From Parietaria judaica (taxonomy: Eukaryota > Streptophyta > Magnoliopsida > Rosales > Urticaceae), in NCBI GenBank assembly GCA_954871525.1, contig OX940861.1, positions 13,500,842-13,564,841 of the forward strand: a stretch of 64,000 nt of DNA. Direction: 5' to 3'. Below, in pieces: positions 1 through 12,329 of this stretch; the first letter of the stretch is position 1; each line of letters starts with the position of its first letter. The position numbers and the translations under genes were made by a program. Under the pieces are notes generated by a model that saw only the letters and a program-made list of their open reading frames with translations, was not told the DNA's origin and did not search any database.

Positions 1-748
1 TCGCTGCATGTACACGCCAAGCATCCTGATCCTCCCCGCACCGTACGCTTGCCCGCACAGCGTCTCCAGTGCACTCCCCATCCCCAGCTACATTAATTAA
101 TCACCATTATTCCATCATTACTTAGATCATAATATGCTTTATTCAATAATCAATCTTTTTTGTTAAAAAAAAAAAGAGATATCATAAACAAGATTGACGC
201 GAAATACACGAGGGCTTTCCAACTTTGTGTCGTAAGTTAACGTATACGTATCTACTTTATTGTGTGTCATAATGACGCCCTTTTTGGTGCCAAGCACGCA
301 TAGAGCCATAGATACACCACAAAACGAAAACAAACAAAAATCATCATAAAATAATAATTTATGCTCACCAACGAAATCCCACAAAATATTATTCGAGAAA
401 AAACAAATCTTTTCGTCCTTCCCCAGTTCAATTTGTATAATATACAGTTAAAATCACATCCCAAGGGAAAAAATATCGTGTATATGTAACTAATTAAAAC
501 GTACATACCATGACACCGAAGGCGAGACCAGCGATGACGGAGTTCTCGATGGAGACGGCGGCGAGCTAGAGCTCGCCGACCCAGCCGGCGAGGAGCTGGG
601 TGAGCGCACCGAGGGAGTACTGGCAGATGGCGGTGAAGATGGCAGGGGCGGCGAGTTTCCAGAGCTTCTTCGACTCGCGCCCGAACTCCTCGGCCAGCCC
701 CGCATGATCGCCGTTGTCCAGCAGCGGCGCTCGGTCTCTCGCATCCAT
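1..748 (-). pseudogene. MATE/DTX efflux transporter, 5' part with premature stop in exon 1
   Basis: The 5' end of a multidrug and toxin extrusion (MATE/DETOXIFICATION) transporter, which as a family moves metabolites or xenobiotics across the plasma membrane or tonoplast by proton antiport. Exon 1 runs 748 to 509: start MDARDRAPLL, then the family-typical KLAAPAIFTAICQYSLGAL and GWVGEL. After residue 60 comes TAG (566-568), and the same frame continues LAAVSIENSVIAGLAFGVM, the conserved MATE sequence. A single GAG-to-TAG change is therefore the simplest reading. The donor GTATGT follows at 508, and exon 2 (87 to 1, phase 0) reads LGMGSALETLCGQAYGAG and leaves the window. An in-frame upstream ATG at 818-820 lies too near the expected transcription start, so 748 is preferred. 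Downstream coding looks undamaged as far as visible, so the stop may be recent, polymorphic or a base-call error. Confidence 0.85.
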
Positions 749-850
749 GGCAGCGATAATTTCCTTGCCTTGCTTGCTTGTTCTCGTGTTTGTGTGAACG
801 TGTGTGTTGTTCACTATCATGAGATGAACACTTGACGCTCGTTCTTCACG

Positions 851-870
851 TTTTATAGCCAGACACGTGG
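851..870 (-). promoter_or_regulatory. TATA box and ACGTG core upstream of the MATE gene
   Basis: On the minus strand the order is CCACGTGTC (870-862, an ABRE/G-box-like ACGT core) and then CTATAAAA (858-851), about 103 bases before the chosen ATG. Transcription would start near 820-828 and give a leader of roughly 75-80 bases. Core positions are seen in the sequence; abscisic-acid or light response is only inferred from the ACGTG core. Confidence 0.5.
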
Positions 871-2348
871 ACGAACATGCTGTCCAGTAATGACTGCATT
901 TATTTTGATGGTTGACTGCCTTGATTCCTTTTAGTAAATATTAAATTTGTATCAATTTTTTTACTGGCAATAATATTTCAAAGTCACAAATACAATGTTT
1001 GAAGTTCAATTTAATTTGTGTCGAGTTAACTTGTAATAAATCAAGGATGCTCATACTTCTCAAGTTTAATAAAACATCAAGCAATTTATGTTTTCATAAC
1101 TCAATCGTAAATGTACACATGTCCCCGGTGTAGCAAACGTCAATTCGATAGACAAAATTAGACTTCGATATTGTTTTCGAACTTTTAGATCTTATTATCG
1201 TTTAAAAACAAATATTAAGAATATATGTGTGGAGTTAGTAAAAAATTACATACTTTTTATGATGCTAATATCTCTTCTTTTAAGTTAGATTATTTTTAGT
1301 TTTATTAAAAGTCCGAATTTTGAAAAAACAAATATTGAAACCAAGCTTTAAAAAATAAATCAGGTGTGAATTATGTAAATGTCGAAAAGAAAATTCATTA
1401 TCTAGTGATGAAAGTTGGTAAAAATCGATACTTAGTAATAAATGTTCCAAAATGAAAAACTAGTAATGTTCCCTGTGTTGAGTGTGAAGCCTAATCTACA
1501 CGGAAGCGCTATTGAGACCCAACGCAGAGCTGTCAAGCTGATCGTCATTAGTGCGTTTTGTAGCACAAATTGAGAGAGACGAGATTGAGGGTGTAACCAG
1601 AAACTCCGATTGAGAGATTGATAGTGGATCGAGATTTACAGGCGGCAAATAGACGTACCTCCTACACTGGGAGCGAACCACTATAATTCTGGTATCAATT
1701 TAAATTCTATTTATCGCTTTTATCGTTTTTCGAATTGGGAATTAGGGCAAAATTCCTAACACCCTGTCATTCACTAAAATACATTCTTCCTTCTTCTTTT
1801 TTTCTCTCTTTTTTCATGTACCTTGTTCCTTTGTAAAATTTGGATAAAAATGAGTGAGTTATGCCAAAAATACGAAAGTTATACAATATAGATTTTGAGT
1901 TGTTATCAAAATTTTTGGGCATATATATTGGACATGGGTATTTTCGTAAACAAACAGTGCATATCACTAGTTTTTAAATTTTGGAACATGCATGATTCTT
2001 ACCTACTTTCATCATTAGAATTAGATAATGAATTTTCCCAAATGATTTTTGTCGAATCAAAAAATATTTTTAACAAATTACACAATGTCACGTCTACAAA
2101 AAATAAATAATTATAAAACAGATATCTATTAATATCGACAAAATCATTATTGAAGTTTCATTAATTTTCGTATTAGGTTAAGAGTAAGAAATAGTGGAGT
2201 GTTATGCACCAAAGCAACAACCATTCCCATGTGAAGATGAGTCAACAAAATTGAAGTTCCCAAACTAAACACATTTATCCACTAATCCTCTATTTGATAT
2301 ATTGATTATAAAAAATAAAACCGATAAAATAACCATCTCAATAAAATT

Positions 2349-2349
<1 letters not shown>
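871..2349. other. AT-rich intergenic DNA
   Basis: No gene is seen here. Short open frames near 1496-1681 and 1767-2110 have no recognisable protein pattern and low-complexity composition. The only recognised content is a 45-base piece shared with the Mutator-like elements (1836-1881). Confidence 0.6.
1836..1881. repeat. Solitary fragment of the palindromic Mutator-like family interior
   Basis: The segment with AAATTTGGATAAAAATGAG followed by TGAGTTATGCCAAAAATACG matches, almost base for base, the core that occurs in both orientations inside the elements at 6943-7713 and 9369-10360 (for example near 7395, 9820 and 10165). No terminal GGGTAAAC motif or target duplication surrounds it, so it is a decayed remnant. 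Confidence 0.6.

Positions 2350-2393
<44 letters not shown>
2350..2393. repeat. (AT)n microsatellite
   Basis: Uninterrupted AT dinucleotides, about 22 units, in AT-rich intergenic DNA. Confidence 0.95.
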
Positions 2394-2397
<4 letters not shown>

Positions 2398-2528
2398 CAA
2401 AAGACTCGCACAAAATTCAAACCCTTCTCGAAGCTTTGATATCGTTTGAAAGTTCAACATTGAAGATTATAACAAGCAAAACTAATTAATATATAATATC
2501 CCTATATTTATAATATATTTGTTACACA

Positions 2529-2715
2529 CAGGGCCGGCCCTGGCTATAGGCGAGCAAGGCAGATGCCTAGGGTCCCGAAATTTTAAGGGCCCTAATTTTA
2601 TTAGATATAATGTTGTATATAAACAAAATTTAATTTTTAAATACTTTAAGTGCTCCAAAATTTTACATAGAGCCTAGGACTCCGACTAAAAACGACGAGC
2701 TCAGGGCCGGCCCTA
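2529..2715. mobile_element. hAT-type MITE with palindromic GGCCGGCC termini
   Basis: A 187-base element with near-identical inverted ends: left CAGGGCCGGCCCTGG, right (reversed) TAGGGCCGGCCCTGA. It is flanked on both sides by the exact 8-bp duplication GTTACACA (2521-2528 and 2716-2723). An 8-bp duplication and (C/T)AGGG ends are diagnostic of the hAT superfamily. It has no coding capacity. The interior (AGGCGAGCAAGGCAGATGCC, then GGGCCC runs) resembles the degenerate remnant at 42370-42742, so both probably derive from one hAT family. Confidence 0.9.
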
Positions 2716-2762
2716 GTTACACATTCGCACGCATTCCCAGGCAGCAACCATTTACTTTTCAA

Positions 2763-2764
<2 letters not shown>

Positions 2765-2798
<34 letters not shown>
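2765..2798. repeat. (AT)n microsatellite
   Basis: AT dinucleotide run followed by short ATT repeats, just right of the MITE at 2529-2715. Confidence 0.9.
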
Positions 2799-2800
<2 letters not shown>

Positions 2801-2950
2801 ATTATAGATATACGAACCTGATTGTTGTAAAACAATCGTCGTATATATTTTTTAGGTCACACTCAAGGTTGTGTCCAACTTTATATATATTAATAATTAA
2901 TAATTAAATCTAAATAATTAACTTATATTATAATTTTTGCTCACTCATAT

Positions 2951-3637
2951 TAGGGGTGTGCATGGGTTGGATTGGGTCGACCCGAGGTAAAAGTTAAACC
3001 CGACCCGATCTTATTGGGTTTTGGAAAAGCGACCCAATCCGACCCAAATTTTTTGAAGGCCCAATCCAATCCAACCCGAAAATTTTTGGGTTGGGCTGGG
3101 TTGGGTTGGGTTATTGGACTGAACTAAAATAAAAAATTACCGAATAACACTGAAATTTAAACCGTCAATCAATAAACATAAGTTTAATATAATGTTTTTA
3201 AACATCCAATTCTAAAACTAAACGTTATTATAGTCTTAAACATTCAATAATAGAAGTAGGGAACATAGTCGTAAACTAAACAAGAAATGTGGTTGTAAAC
3301 ATAAACTAGAAACGTACGTAGTCATAGACATTAAATATTGACTAAATATAAAGATGAAACTCTAGATGTATTTTATTTTTTACTTGAGTGTTTTTACTTA
3401 CTTAAAATACTTAAATATATTAAAAAAATAAGTAATTAATTGTTTATAAAAAAACTTGATTGGGTCAATTGGGCCGGCCCAACCCAATGCATCCGGCCCA
3501 ACCCCAACTCGACTATTTATTCGGGTTGAGCCCAACCCAACCCGATAATTATTGGGTTAATTGGGTTGGGTTAGATTGGGGTTGGGTTCAATTGGGTTGA
3601 GTTAAAATCTTGGGTTGGTTTTTTTTGCACACCCCTA
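2951..3637. mobile_element. hAT-type MITE, TAGGGGTGTGCA family, rich in GGGTTG repeats
   Basis: A 687-base non-coding element with ends TAGGGGTGTGCA and TGCACACCCCTA, bounded by an exact 8-bp duplication ACTCATAT (2943-2950 and 3638-3645), which identifies a hAT-type insertion. Subterminal regions are tandem degenerate GGGTTGG / CCAACCC units in opposite orientations at the two ends, so a transcript could fold into a long hairpin. The run at about 3088-3111 has five GGG tracts separated by two bases. A shorter relative with the same ends lies at 43070-43258. Confidence 0.92.
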
Positions 3638-4748
3638 ACTCATATCTCACAAAAAATATCGTGTTACAAAATTCACTATTTAATATGTGACATGTGATTT
3701 AATTAATGTAACTCGAAACTTTATGTTAAAATCATTAAATTTATAAATCACAAACCGTCAGTCGAATTGACTCGGTTCCAAAAGATAACTTTATCATAAT
3801 TAAAGTTTTGCCCATGGTTTTAAATGCTCCGACATGCCTTCGGTATACCCTTTTTTAGAATTGCAGCATGCGTTCGACATGCGGCATGTCCGTGAACAAC
3901 TATAACCTATAAATATAATGTTTTATTTTAGTTGTAACCCTATATTTATATTTTCTATAAGTTACAAGTATAAGTACTCTTATTTTTATATAAATACAAC
4001 TGTAACCTATGCATATGATGTCTTATTATTAGTTTGATTTTTTAGTTATTTATGTTTTATGTTGAGCAAGAAGTAATTATAAACCTATATAAAAATCTTG
4101 TCTATATATTAAAAATTATTTTCCAAAATTTCTTTCAATATTCCCACCAGCATGTAGTATACCTGTGAAATTTATACGCTATTTGCGGCATGCTCTTTTT
4201 TTCTTCCGATTTGCCCATCGACATGCCCGTAAAATGAAGAGAGCGAAACGAAATCGATATCAAAGTTTAGAACCTTGGTTTTGTCTTGTCAAAAGCCTTC
4301 TCTTCTCTTTTTTTTTTTCTTTTTCTTTTTCTTTCAATTTCATCATGCATATGTAGTTATATACGTCACAAGAAACACTAGAAAAGATATGTTATTTTTG
4401 TTTGGCTTTGTGAAGTTAAAGTCCATCTTGTAAAAAAGCAAAGCAGTAATTTGATTAAATAAGAGAATCTGCAACAAAACCAAACCATGAGAATGACTAG
4501 TTGATGGGGAAGAAACCCCTTCATTATCCATTTGAAAATCTCCTTGATGACCCATTTTGTAAAAGTAAAATGATGGAATACTAAAGATAACAACAACAAA
4601 GACGCGATTCACCGGAACTTGGGGCAATATCCATTTCGCCTTTGAATTCAAACACAAGTAGATGCCTAGTTGAATTTTGGCAACATTACTTCATTCTGCA
4701 ACCACTCACTCAATTCAGGATATATACACAAAGAACAAATCGCCATAA
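3638..4748. other. AT-rich intergenic DNA and probable 3' untranslated region of the MPK6-type gene
   Basis: No gene is seen in 3638-4340. Positions 4078-4250 carry a dispersed repeat also present at 49170-49300. The stretch of about 4343-4748, just downstream (minus strand) of the MAP kinase stop codon, is probably its 3' untranslated region; open frames in it show no recognisable protein. Confidence 0.5.
4078..4250. repeat. Dispersed repeat, copy 1 (partner at 49170-49300)
   Basis: Shares CCTATATAAAAATCTTG, then AAAATTATTTTC, then GCGGCATGC and CATGCCCGT-type motifs, in the same order and spacing, with 49170-49300. It has no coding potential and no clear terminal repeats, so the element class is unknown. 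Confidence 0.5.
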
Positions 4749-6640
<1,892 letters not shown>

Positions 6641-6942
6641 TTGGGATTGGATTGGATTGGATTGGAATGGAAGAGATTAGGGATTCGATTGCAAGTTGCC
6701 TACTTTATCGATTACTGGTAGATCAGTAAACATGATCAACATACATACATACATACCAGATTATATTACTTTTCAAAACGAGGAAATGGAAGAGAGAGAG
6801 ACCTGGAGAGTGAAATTGACTCTGACTCGGGATTCAGGGTTCGGCCTGCTTGATGACAACGCCATAAAAGCCCAGCCCAAACTAGCTATGGGCTTTCAAA
6901 ATAGAGCTTAGAGCAAAGGAAAGTATCCCATAAATAAATAAA

Positions 6943-7713
6943 TGGTAAATTGCGGATAATGTATCAAATGTTTGATCAGCTGCGAATTATCTACCTAATG
7001 TTTATTTTCGACTGCTAATGTACCCAAAATTGATTCCGTTAGATTTTTTCGTGTTTTCCGTCACTTGACCGTCAGCAAGTGATTCATCTTCTATATGTAC
7101 AATTTTTCGTATTTTTAGAATAACTCACTCATTTTTTGTCCATATTTTATGCACGACTTACGGTTGGAAAGATAAGAGATATATCTACAACTTTGGTGTT
7201 TTAAGTTTTGTTTAAAAAAGTTTAAAAAAAATACGAAATTTCAATTACAACGTAAAACTAGACATTAGTGTAATGCAAAATATTTGTTTCGAGAAGATTT
7301 TAATATACTTAATGACTTTTTCTGATAAAACATAAAACTAAAACGTTGTAGATAAATCTTTTATATTTCCAACGGTAGTTTATTTATAATTTTTTGACAA
7401 ACAATGAGTAAGTTATGCCAAAAATACGAAAGCTTTTTTCACATCACATCTTACATATTTTTGGCATAACTCACTCATTTTATGTCCAAAATTTATAAAT
7501 AAACTACCGTTGGACAAAAAATGAGTGAGGTATGTCAAAAATACGAAAAGTGTACATATAGAGGAGGAATCACTCGCTGACAGTCAAGTGAGGGAAAACA
7601 CGAAAAAAAAAATCTAACGAAATCAAGTTTTGGTACATTAGCCGTCGAAAATAAACATTGGGTACATAATCCACAGCCGATCAAACATACGATACATTAG
7701 GCGTAGTTTACCC
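6943..7713. mobile_element. Mutator-like MITE, GGGTAAAC...GTTTACCC family, imperfect palindrome
   Basis: Non-coding element of 771 bases. Left end TGGTAAATTGCGGATAATG (first G changed to T), right end reversed GGGTAAACTACGCCTAATG. It is bounded by an exact 9-bp duplication ATAAATAAA (6934-6942 and 7714-7722), and 9 bp is typical of Mutator-like transposons. The interior is a palindrome centred near 7441 with the TGAGTTATGCCAAAAATACG core in both orientations; the right arm is shortened by a deletion. Same family as 9369-10360 and 15278-16593. Confidence 0.88.
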
Positions 7714-7722
7714 ATAAATAAA

Positions 7723-7907
7723 TTACTATTATTATTGAATATCTACAAATTTTTTTTAAATAAAAGATGGAGGCTCGTTATCTCGCAGAACATGGGGCTC
7801 GGAATAATATAAATAAAAGATATTCGAGTTTACATATCAGGCCAAAAGAGAAGAATTAGCATAGCTAAATTCCCACTCGATCATATAAATACTAAATACA
7901 AATAGAA
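7723..7907. other. Probable LINE 3' tail or intergenic DNA
   Basis: AT-rich. If the RNase H fragment belongs to a minus-strand LINE, this is where its 3' untranslated region and tail would lie; a T-run near 7751-7758 could be a decayed poly(A). No target duplication was found. Confidence 0.3.
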
Positions 7908-8175
7908 CTAGCGAAATTTAAAATTCTCTCTCACAAAAATATCATCATTGACGAGAGATGAAGTGGAATCCGGATGTGAAGGCCACCAATGATAGCCGTA
8001 ACTCTCAACGTCAAATCTAGCAAGGGCATCCGCAACTTTGTTGCCCTCTCGGTATGTATGAGTAACTTTGAAAATGATAAGCTCTATGATTCGAAGACAT
8101 TTGCACCATTGTGTCTTCAACTTTCATGGGACCGTTAAGACTTCTTTTGAAAAAGTTGGACAACATACATGGAGT
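7908..8175 (-). pseudogene. LINE-type RNase H domain fragment
   Basis: On the minus strand, 8120-7908 encodes KTQWCKCLRI, then the conserved VTHTYREGNKVADALARFD, the C-terminal end of the reverse-transcriptase-like RNase H domain (RVT_3) of plant LINE elements, followed by a stop. Upstream (8175-8121) the frame continues with the domain's VVQLF-like segment, broken by stops and shifts. The fragment ends abruptly at 8175/8176 where a hAT end (CAGTGGCGGACT) begins, so the LINE remnant is the host of that insertion. The partner half of the domain was not found beyond the hAT element. Confidence 0.6.
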
Positions 8176-9368
8176 CAGTGGCGGACTCAAGTGAAGCGCA
8201 ACAGGGACTATAGCCCCTACAGCCCAAATAAAAATTCCATTAGTGTATAACTTATTTATATTTTAGCCCCCCTCAAAAAATAAAATTTAGCCTCCCATAT
8301 CAGCTCAAGGCTCAAGTCAAAACCCCACAATCATCCATCACATTTTTTCGTTTCTCACTTTCACTAGTGGGACCCACACAATGAGCCAACACACACCACT
8401 CTGATACAGAGATATTGTCTCTCTCCCTCACTGATAGACCCACCATCACGAACGAACGACTCATCGTCTCGAGTCTCGGCCAATCGATTCTCCACAGTCG
8501 CTAGTTTTTCGTTGGTCCGCCACTGTCACCGGCCATCATCCTCCGCGCTTCGTGCTCACCGCACTCCGCCCTCCGCGCCGCCTCCCCTCCCATTGCTTTG
8601 TCTCTCGTCCCTTCGTCTCAGGCTCTCAGCTCGCCTCATATCATTATCCTGGACTCTTACCGTCGTCCGTTGCCTCCTCGATGTCGCAGAAAGCATCCAG
8701 CTCTAGTCTCCAGGTATATATTTTTTAAACTTTAAAACCTAATTTATATATTTCAAATCTTTGAACGAAAGTTACGAAACGCTTTATCGCTTTTGCTAGT
8801 ATTATGAGTAGATGTGTATGGCATAAATCTATATATATATAAAAACATGATGAGAAAGTTTTCTCTAGACAATTCTTCTATATAGACATCTTCAAATGCT
8901 AATTTTCTAGAATTTAGAATTAAAAAAATAAAAAAATAACATGTCATATGCAATAACTTTTTTCTAATCAATTTGGCATTTACATAAACTTTTGATATTC
9001 TCCTAATGACATAATACCATGTAATTTAATAAGATTAATGACACTTTTATTTGATAAAAATATACTCATGTTAAATATATATATATATCTATATCTATAT
9101 ATATATTAATTATAAAGCATGATGACAAAGTTTTATCAAGACAATTTTATTATATAGACATACTCAAATGCAAATTTTTTAAAATTTTCAATTAAAAAAA
9201 TGAAAAATAATGCTACTAATTAGTGTCAATATAACAAATTAATCTTTCTATTTTGTTTACGTCTCAACTCCCACTTAATTATCTAACAATTAGAAACGAT
9301 AGTATTTACTAATTCATGCAAACAATAGTACTGTACCATATTAATTACATTAAATGTAAAAAAAAAAA

Positions 9369-10360
9369 GGGTAAACTGCGGCTAATGTACCCAATGTTAT
9401 ATCTTCTGCGGATTATGTACCCAATGTTTATTTTCGGTGGCTAATGTACCCAATGTTTGATCCGTTAGATATTTTCGTGTTTCCGTCACTAGACCGTTAG
9501 AGAGTTATCCTCCTCTATATGTACACTTTTCGTATTTTTGACATAACTCACTAATTTTTTGTCCAAATTTTATGCACGACCTATGGTTGGAAAGATAAGA
9601 GATAGATATACAACTTTTGTGTTTTAATTTTTGTAAAATCAGTTTTAGAAAAATACGAAATTTCAAATACAACGTAAAACTGGACATTAGTTTAATGCAA
9701 AATATTTGTTTCGAGTAAATTTTAATATACTTAATGACTTTTTATGATGAAGCGTAAAACTAAAAAGTTGTAGATAAACTTTTTATCTTTCCAACGGGTG
9801 TTTATTTATAAATTTTGGACAAAAAATGAGTGAGTTATGCCAAAAATATGAAAGATTATTTTTTTTTATCACATCTTTCATATTTTTGGCATAACTCACT
9901 CATTTTTTGTCTAAAATTTATAGATAAACACCCGTTAGAAAGATAAAATATTTATCTACAACTTTTTAGTTTTACATTTCATCATAAAAAGTAATTAAGT
10001 ATATTAAAATTTGCTCGAAACAAATATTTTGCATTAAACTAATGTCCAGTTTTACGTTGTATTTGAAATTTCGTATTTTTCTAAAACTGATTTTACAAAA
10101 ATTAAAACACCAAAGTTGTAGATCTATCTCTTATCTTTCCAACCATAGGTCGTGCATAAAATTTGGACAAAAATGAGTGAGTTATGTCAAAAATACGAAA
10201 AGTGTACATATAGAGGAGGATAACTCTCTAACGGTCAAGTGACGGAAAACACGAAAATATCTAACGGATCAAACATTGGGTATATTAGCCGCCGAAAATA
10301 AACATTGGGTACATAATTCGCAGATGATCAAACATTGGGTACATTAGCCGCAGTTTACCC
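9369..10360. mobile_element. Mutator-like MITE forming a near-perfect ~1-kb palindrome
   Basis: Ends GGGTAAACTGCGGCTAATGT and its reverse complement. The duplication is AAAAAAAAA on both sides (9 A at 10361-10369, matched by the A-run before 9369). The two arms of about 490 bases are almost exact inverted copies meeting near 9862, differing by scattered substitutions and small indels. Near each end the motif TAATGTACCCAATGTTT occurs three times in tandem-like spacing. It has no coding capacity. A read-through transcript would form a very long double-stranded RNA. Confidence 0.9.
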
Positions 10361-10554
10361 AAAAAAAAAGCAATAAAAATATATAGAAGTTGAAGAAGCA
10401 CTCATTGATTGTATTTGATAATGGAATTTGAAGAATCAATGTGCTTAAACGCATATGACTAATTACAATAGACTAGAATCTAAAAGGCCATGTGTTTGTA
10501 TATATAGTATGGATATATATATATATATATTACATGAGTTATGATTGCTGATTT
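10361..10554. other. AT-rich Helitron interior
   Basis: No feature recognised. Confidence 0.4.
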
Positions 10555-10965
10555 TTTTTTTTCGGTGACAGTTTTTCGGTGTACAATTGATGAAGTTTTG
10601 GTATCTTTTGTTGTGCTATTTTTTTTTACAGAGGCTACGATCGGTGATTTTTTTTTTTTTTGGCGACTTTTCGATTTACAATTGGTGAGTGTTTGATTTC
10701 TTTTATTGTGCTATGTATTTTTCACAACATCTCTTTTTTAATCAGTGGCTTTATAGTGGGGTGTTCCGTATTCCGGTTGCGGTTTTTCGATCTACAATGG
10801 TAAGTTCTATATCCTTTTACCGGAAGATTAATTAATTATTTTTTCTTTTATTTTTATTTTTTCAATGACTATCATATCTTTTTTTTTTTTTTATCAATGG
10901 TTTTATGGTGAGGTTTTTTTTTTTTTTTAGGTGACGACTTTCTGATCTACAGGTGTAATAATTCA
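10555..10965 (+). repeat. Four degenerate ~100-150 bp tandem units with a conserved splice-like core
   Basis: Each unit has a T-rich tract followed by a core of type GGTGACNNTTTTCGATCTAC, then AATGGTGAGT or similar. Cores start near 10563, 10662, 10775 and 10931. Between cores lie T-rich stretches ending CAG or TAG-like. The arrangement resembles tandemly duplicated small exons each flanked by a polypyrimidine tract and a GT donor. No reading frame spans them, and their origin (captured gene leader or simple repeat) is unknown. Confidence 0.45.
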
Positions 10966-10980
10966 TATATATATACATGC

Positions 10981-11229
10981 ACATAATAACCATGATATTA
11001 TTATCACTATCCAAACGTATTTTTGTAAATATTATTCTCAAGATAAGTGTGGATTCATCTCTATTATTTAATGATTAATTACTTCATTTCCATATATATA
11101 TATATATACACAAAATAACCATGATATTATTATCAATATATCCAAACGTATTTTTGTAAATATTATTCCCAATATAAGTGCATGCAGTGGATTCATCTTC
11201 TGTTAATTAATGATTAATTACTTCATTTT
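10981..11229. repeat. Direct tandem duplication, unit ~110-120 bp
   Basis: Copy 1 (10981-11089) and copy 2 (11110-11229) both run ACATAATAACCATGATATTA (ACAAAATAACC in copy 2), then ACGTATTTTTGTAAATATTA, then TGGATTCATCT and GATTAATTACTTCATTT. They are separated by an AT microsatellite. Copy 2 has a small GCATGCA insertion. Confidence 0.85.
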
Positions 11230-12329
11230 TTTAAATATTTTTATCTAAAACTACTTTCCACAATTTTCAAAGGGAAAACTCATTTATTTTTCTATTTTTA
11301 ATATTATGGTTATAAAATACACAAGCAATAATATAATGTCTAATATTTTTTTTGTTGGATTATTTTTCTTGTGTTCTTAGTATTAAGTGTAGTTTTTTTT
11401 TTTTTTCATAGAAAATTATTAACACACATTTGGTGAGTTTGAAATATGTGGGTGAGATCGAAATTGTTAACATGATGACAAATCTTTTCGAACAACTCCA
11501 TTTTCACTTTTTTTTTTTCTGTCAAATTGTATGTATGACTTGCTATGTTAACTATTGTTTTTCTTAATTTTCTTAATGAGAAGCGTTAAGAACCAACTTA
11601 GGTTGTGAGCAATGCAACACAAAGAGTGATGATTTATGATAATATAAAAGACAAGTATCTTTATCAAGTTTCTCCATCATATATTATGTATATATGTAAT
11701 ATATAGGTGAGTATGAGTATTTATATATATATACACATATATATTATGTACGTGAGTATGAGCATTATATGTATTTGGGCAAATTCTCCTAATCTTTGTA
11801 TAAAAGCTTTCGACGATTTCATGCATCAAATAATTTTTAATTTGATATATTATGTTGAGTCTCTGATATGATACTTTAGAGATTTTAATTGACGGACTAC
11901 ATGCTGCAAATATAGTTTACATATATCGATTCTTTCTATGATATTCCAGCATATTTTAAGTCAAATACAATAGATTAAACTTATTATATGTTTGTAAAAG
12001 ACTTTACAATGAAAATGTAAACTTCTTATGACTAATATAAATGCATTGGAAGATGAATAAACACTTTACAAAAACATGTAAGAAATTAGACATTGGAATT
12101 AATTAGTAAACATAAGAACATGATGATTAAAAAAAATAAAAAATGCAAATGGTTTCGTACTATCGTTTGTTGAAAAATATACAAATTATGTAGTAATTTT
12201 AAATATGAAAGTGTAGTTAAAACGAAATTGTAAATAATATATATTGGATGAAAAAATAATAATAACTTTGTCATCGGCATTAAACTTTATATTTTATGAT
12301 GATATCGTTTTTTTTTAGAGATATTGCAT
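11230..12329. other. AT-rich Helitron interior without recognisable genes
   Basis: Only short AT-rich open frames and scattered T-runs were seen; no protein or RNA gene is supported. Confidence 0.5.

Noticed and set aside
3088..3600. Interstitial telomere repeat
   Set aside because: The units are GGGTTG/GGGTTGG rather than TTTAGGG and belong to a MITE with defined ends.
8512..8706. 64-codon ORF as a gene
   Set aside because: It lies in the leader exon of the hAT element, has low-complexity Ser/Leu/Arg composition, and ends at the splice donor region.
6946..10360. CRISPR-like array from the repeated TAATGTACCCAATGTTT motif
   Set aside because: The repeats are subterminal motifs of transposons in a plant genome, irregularly spaced, with no cas genes.
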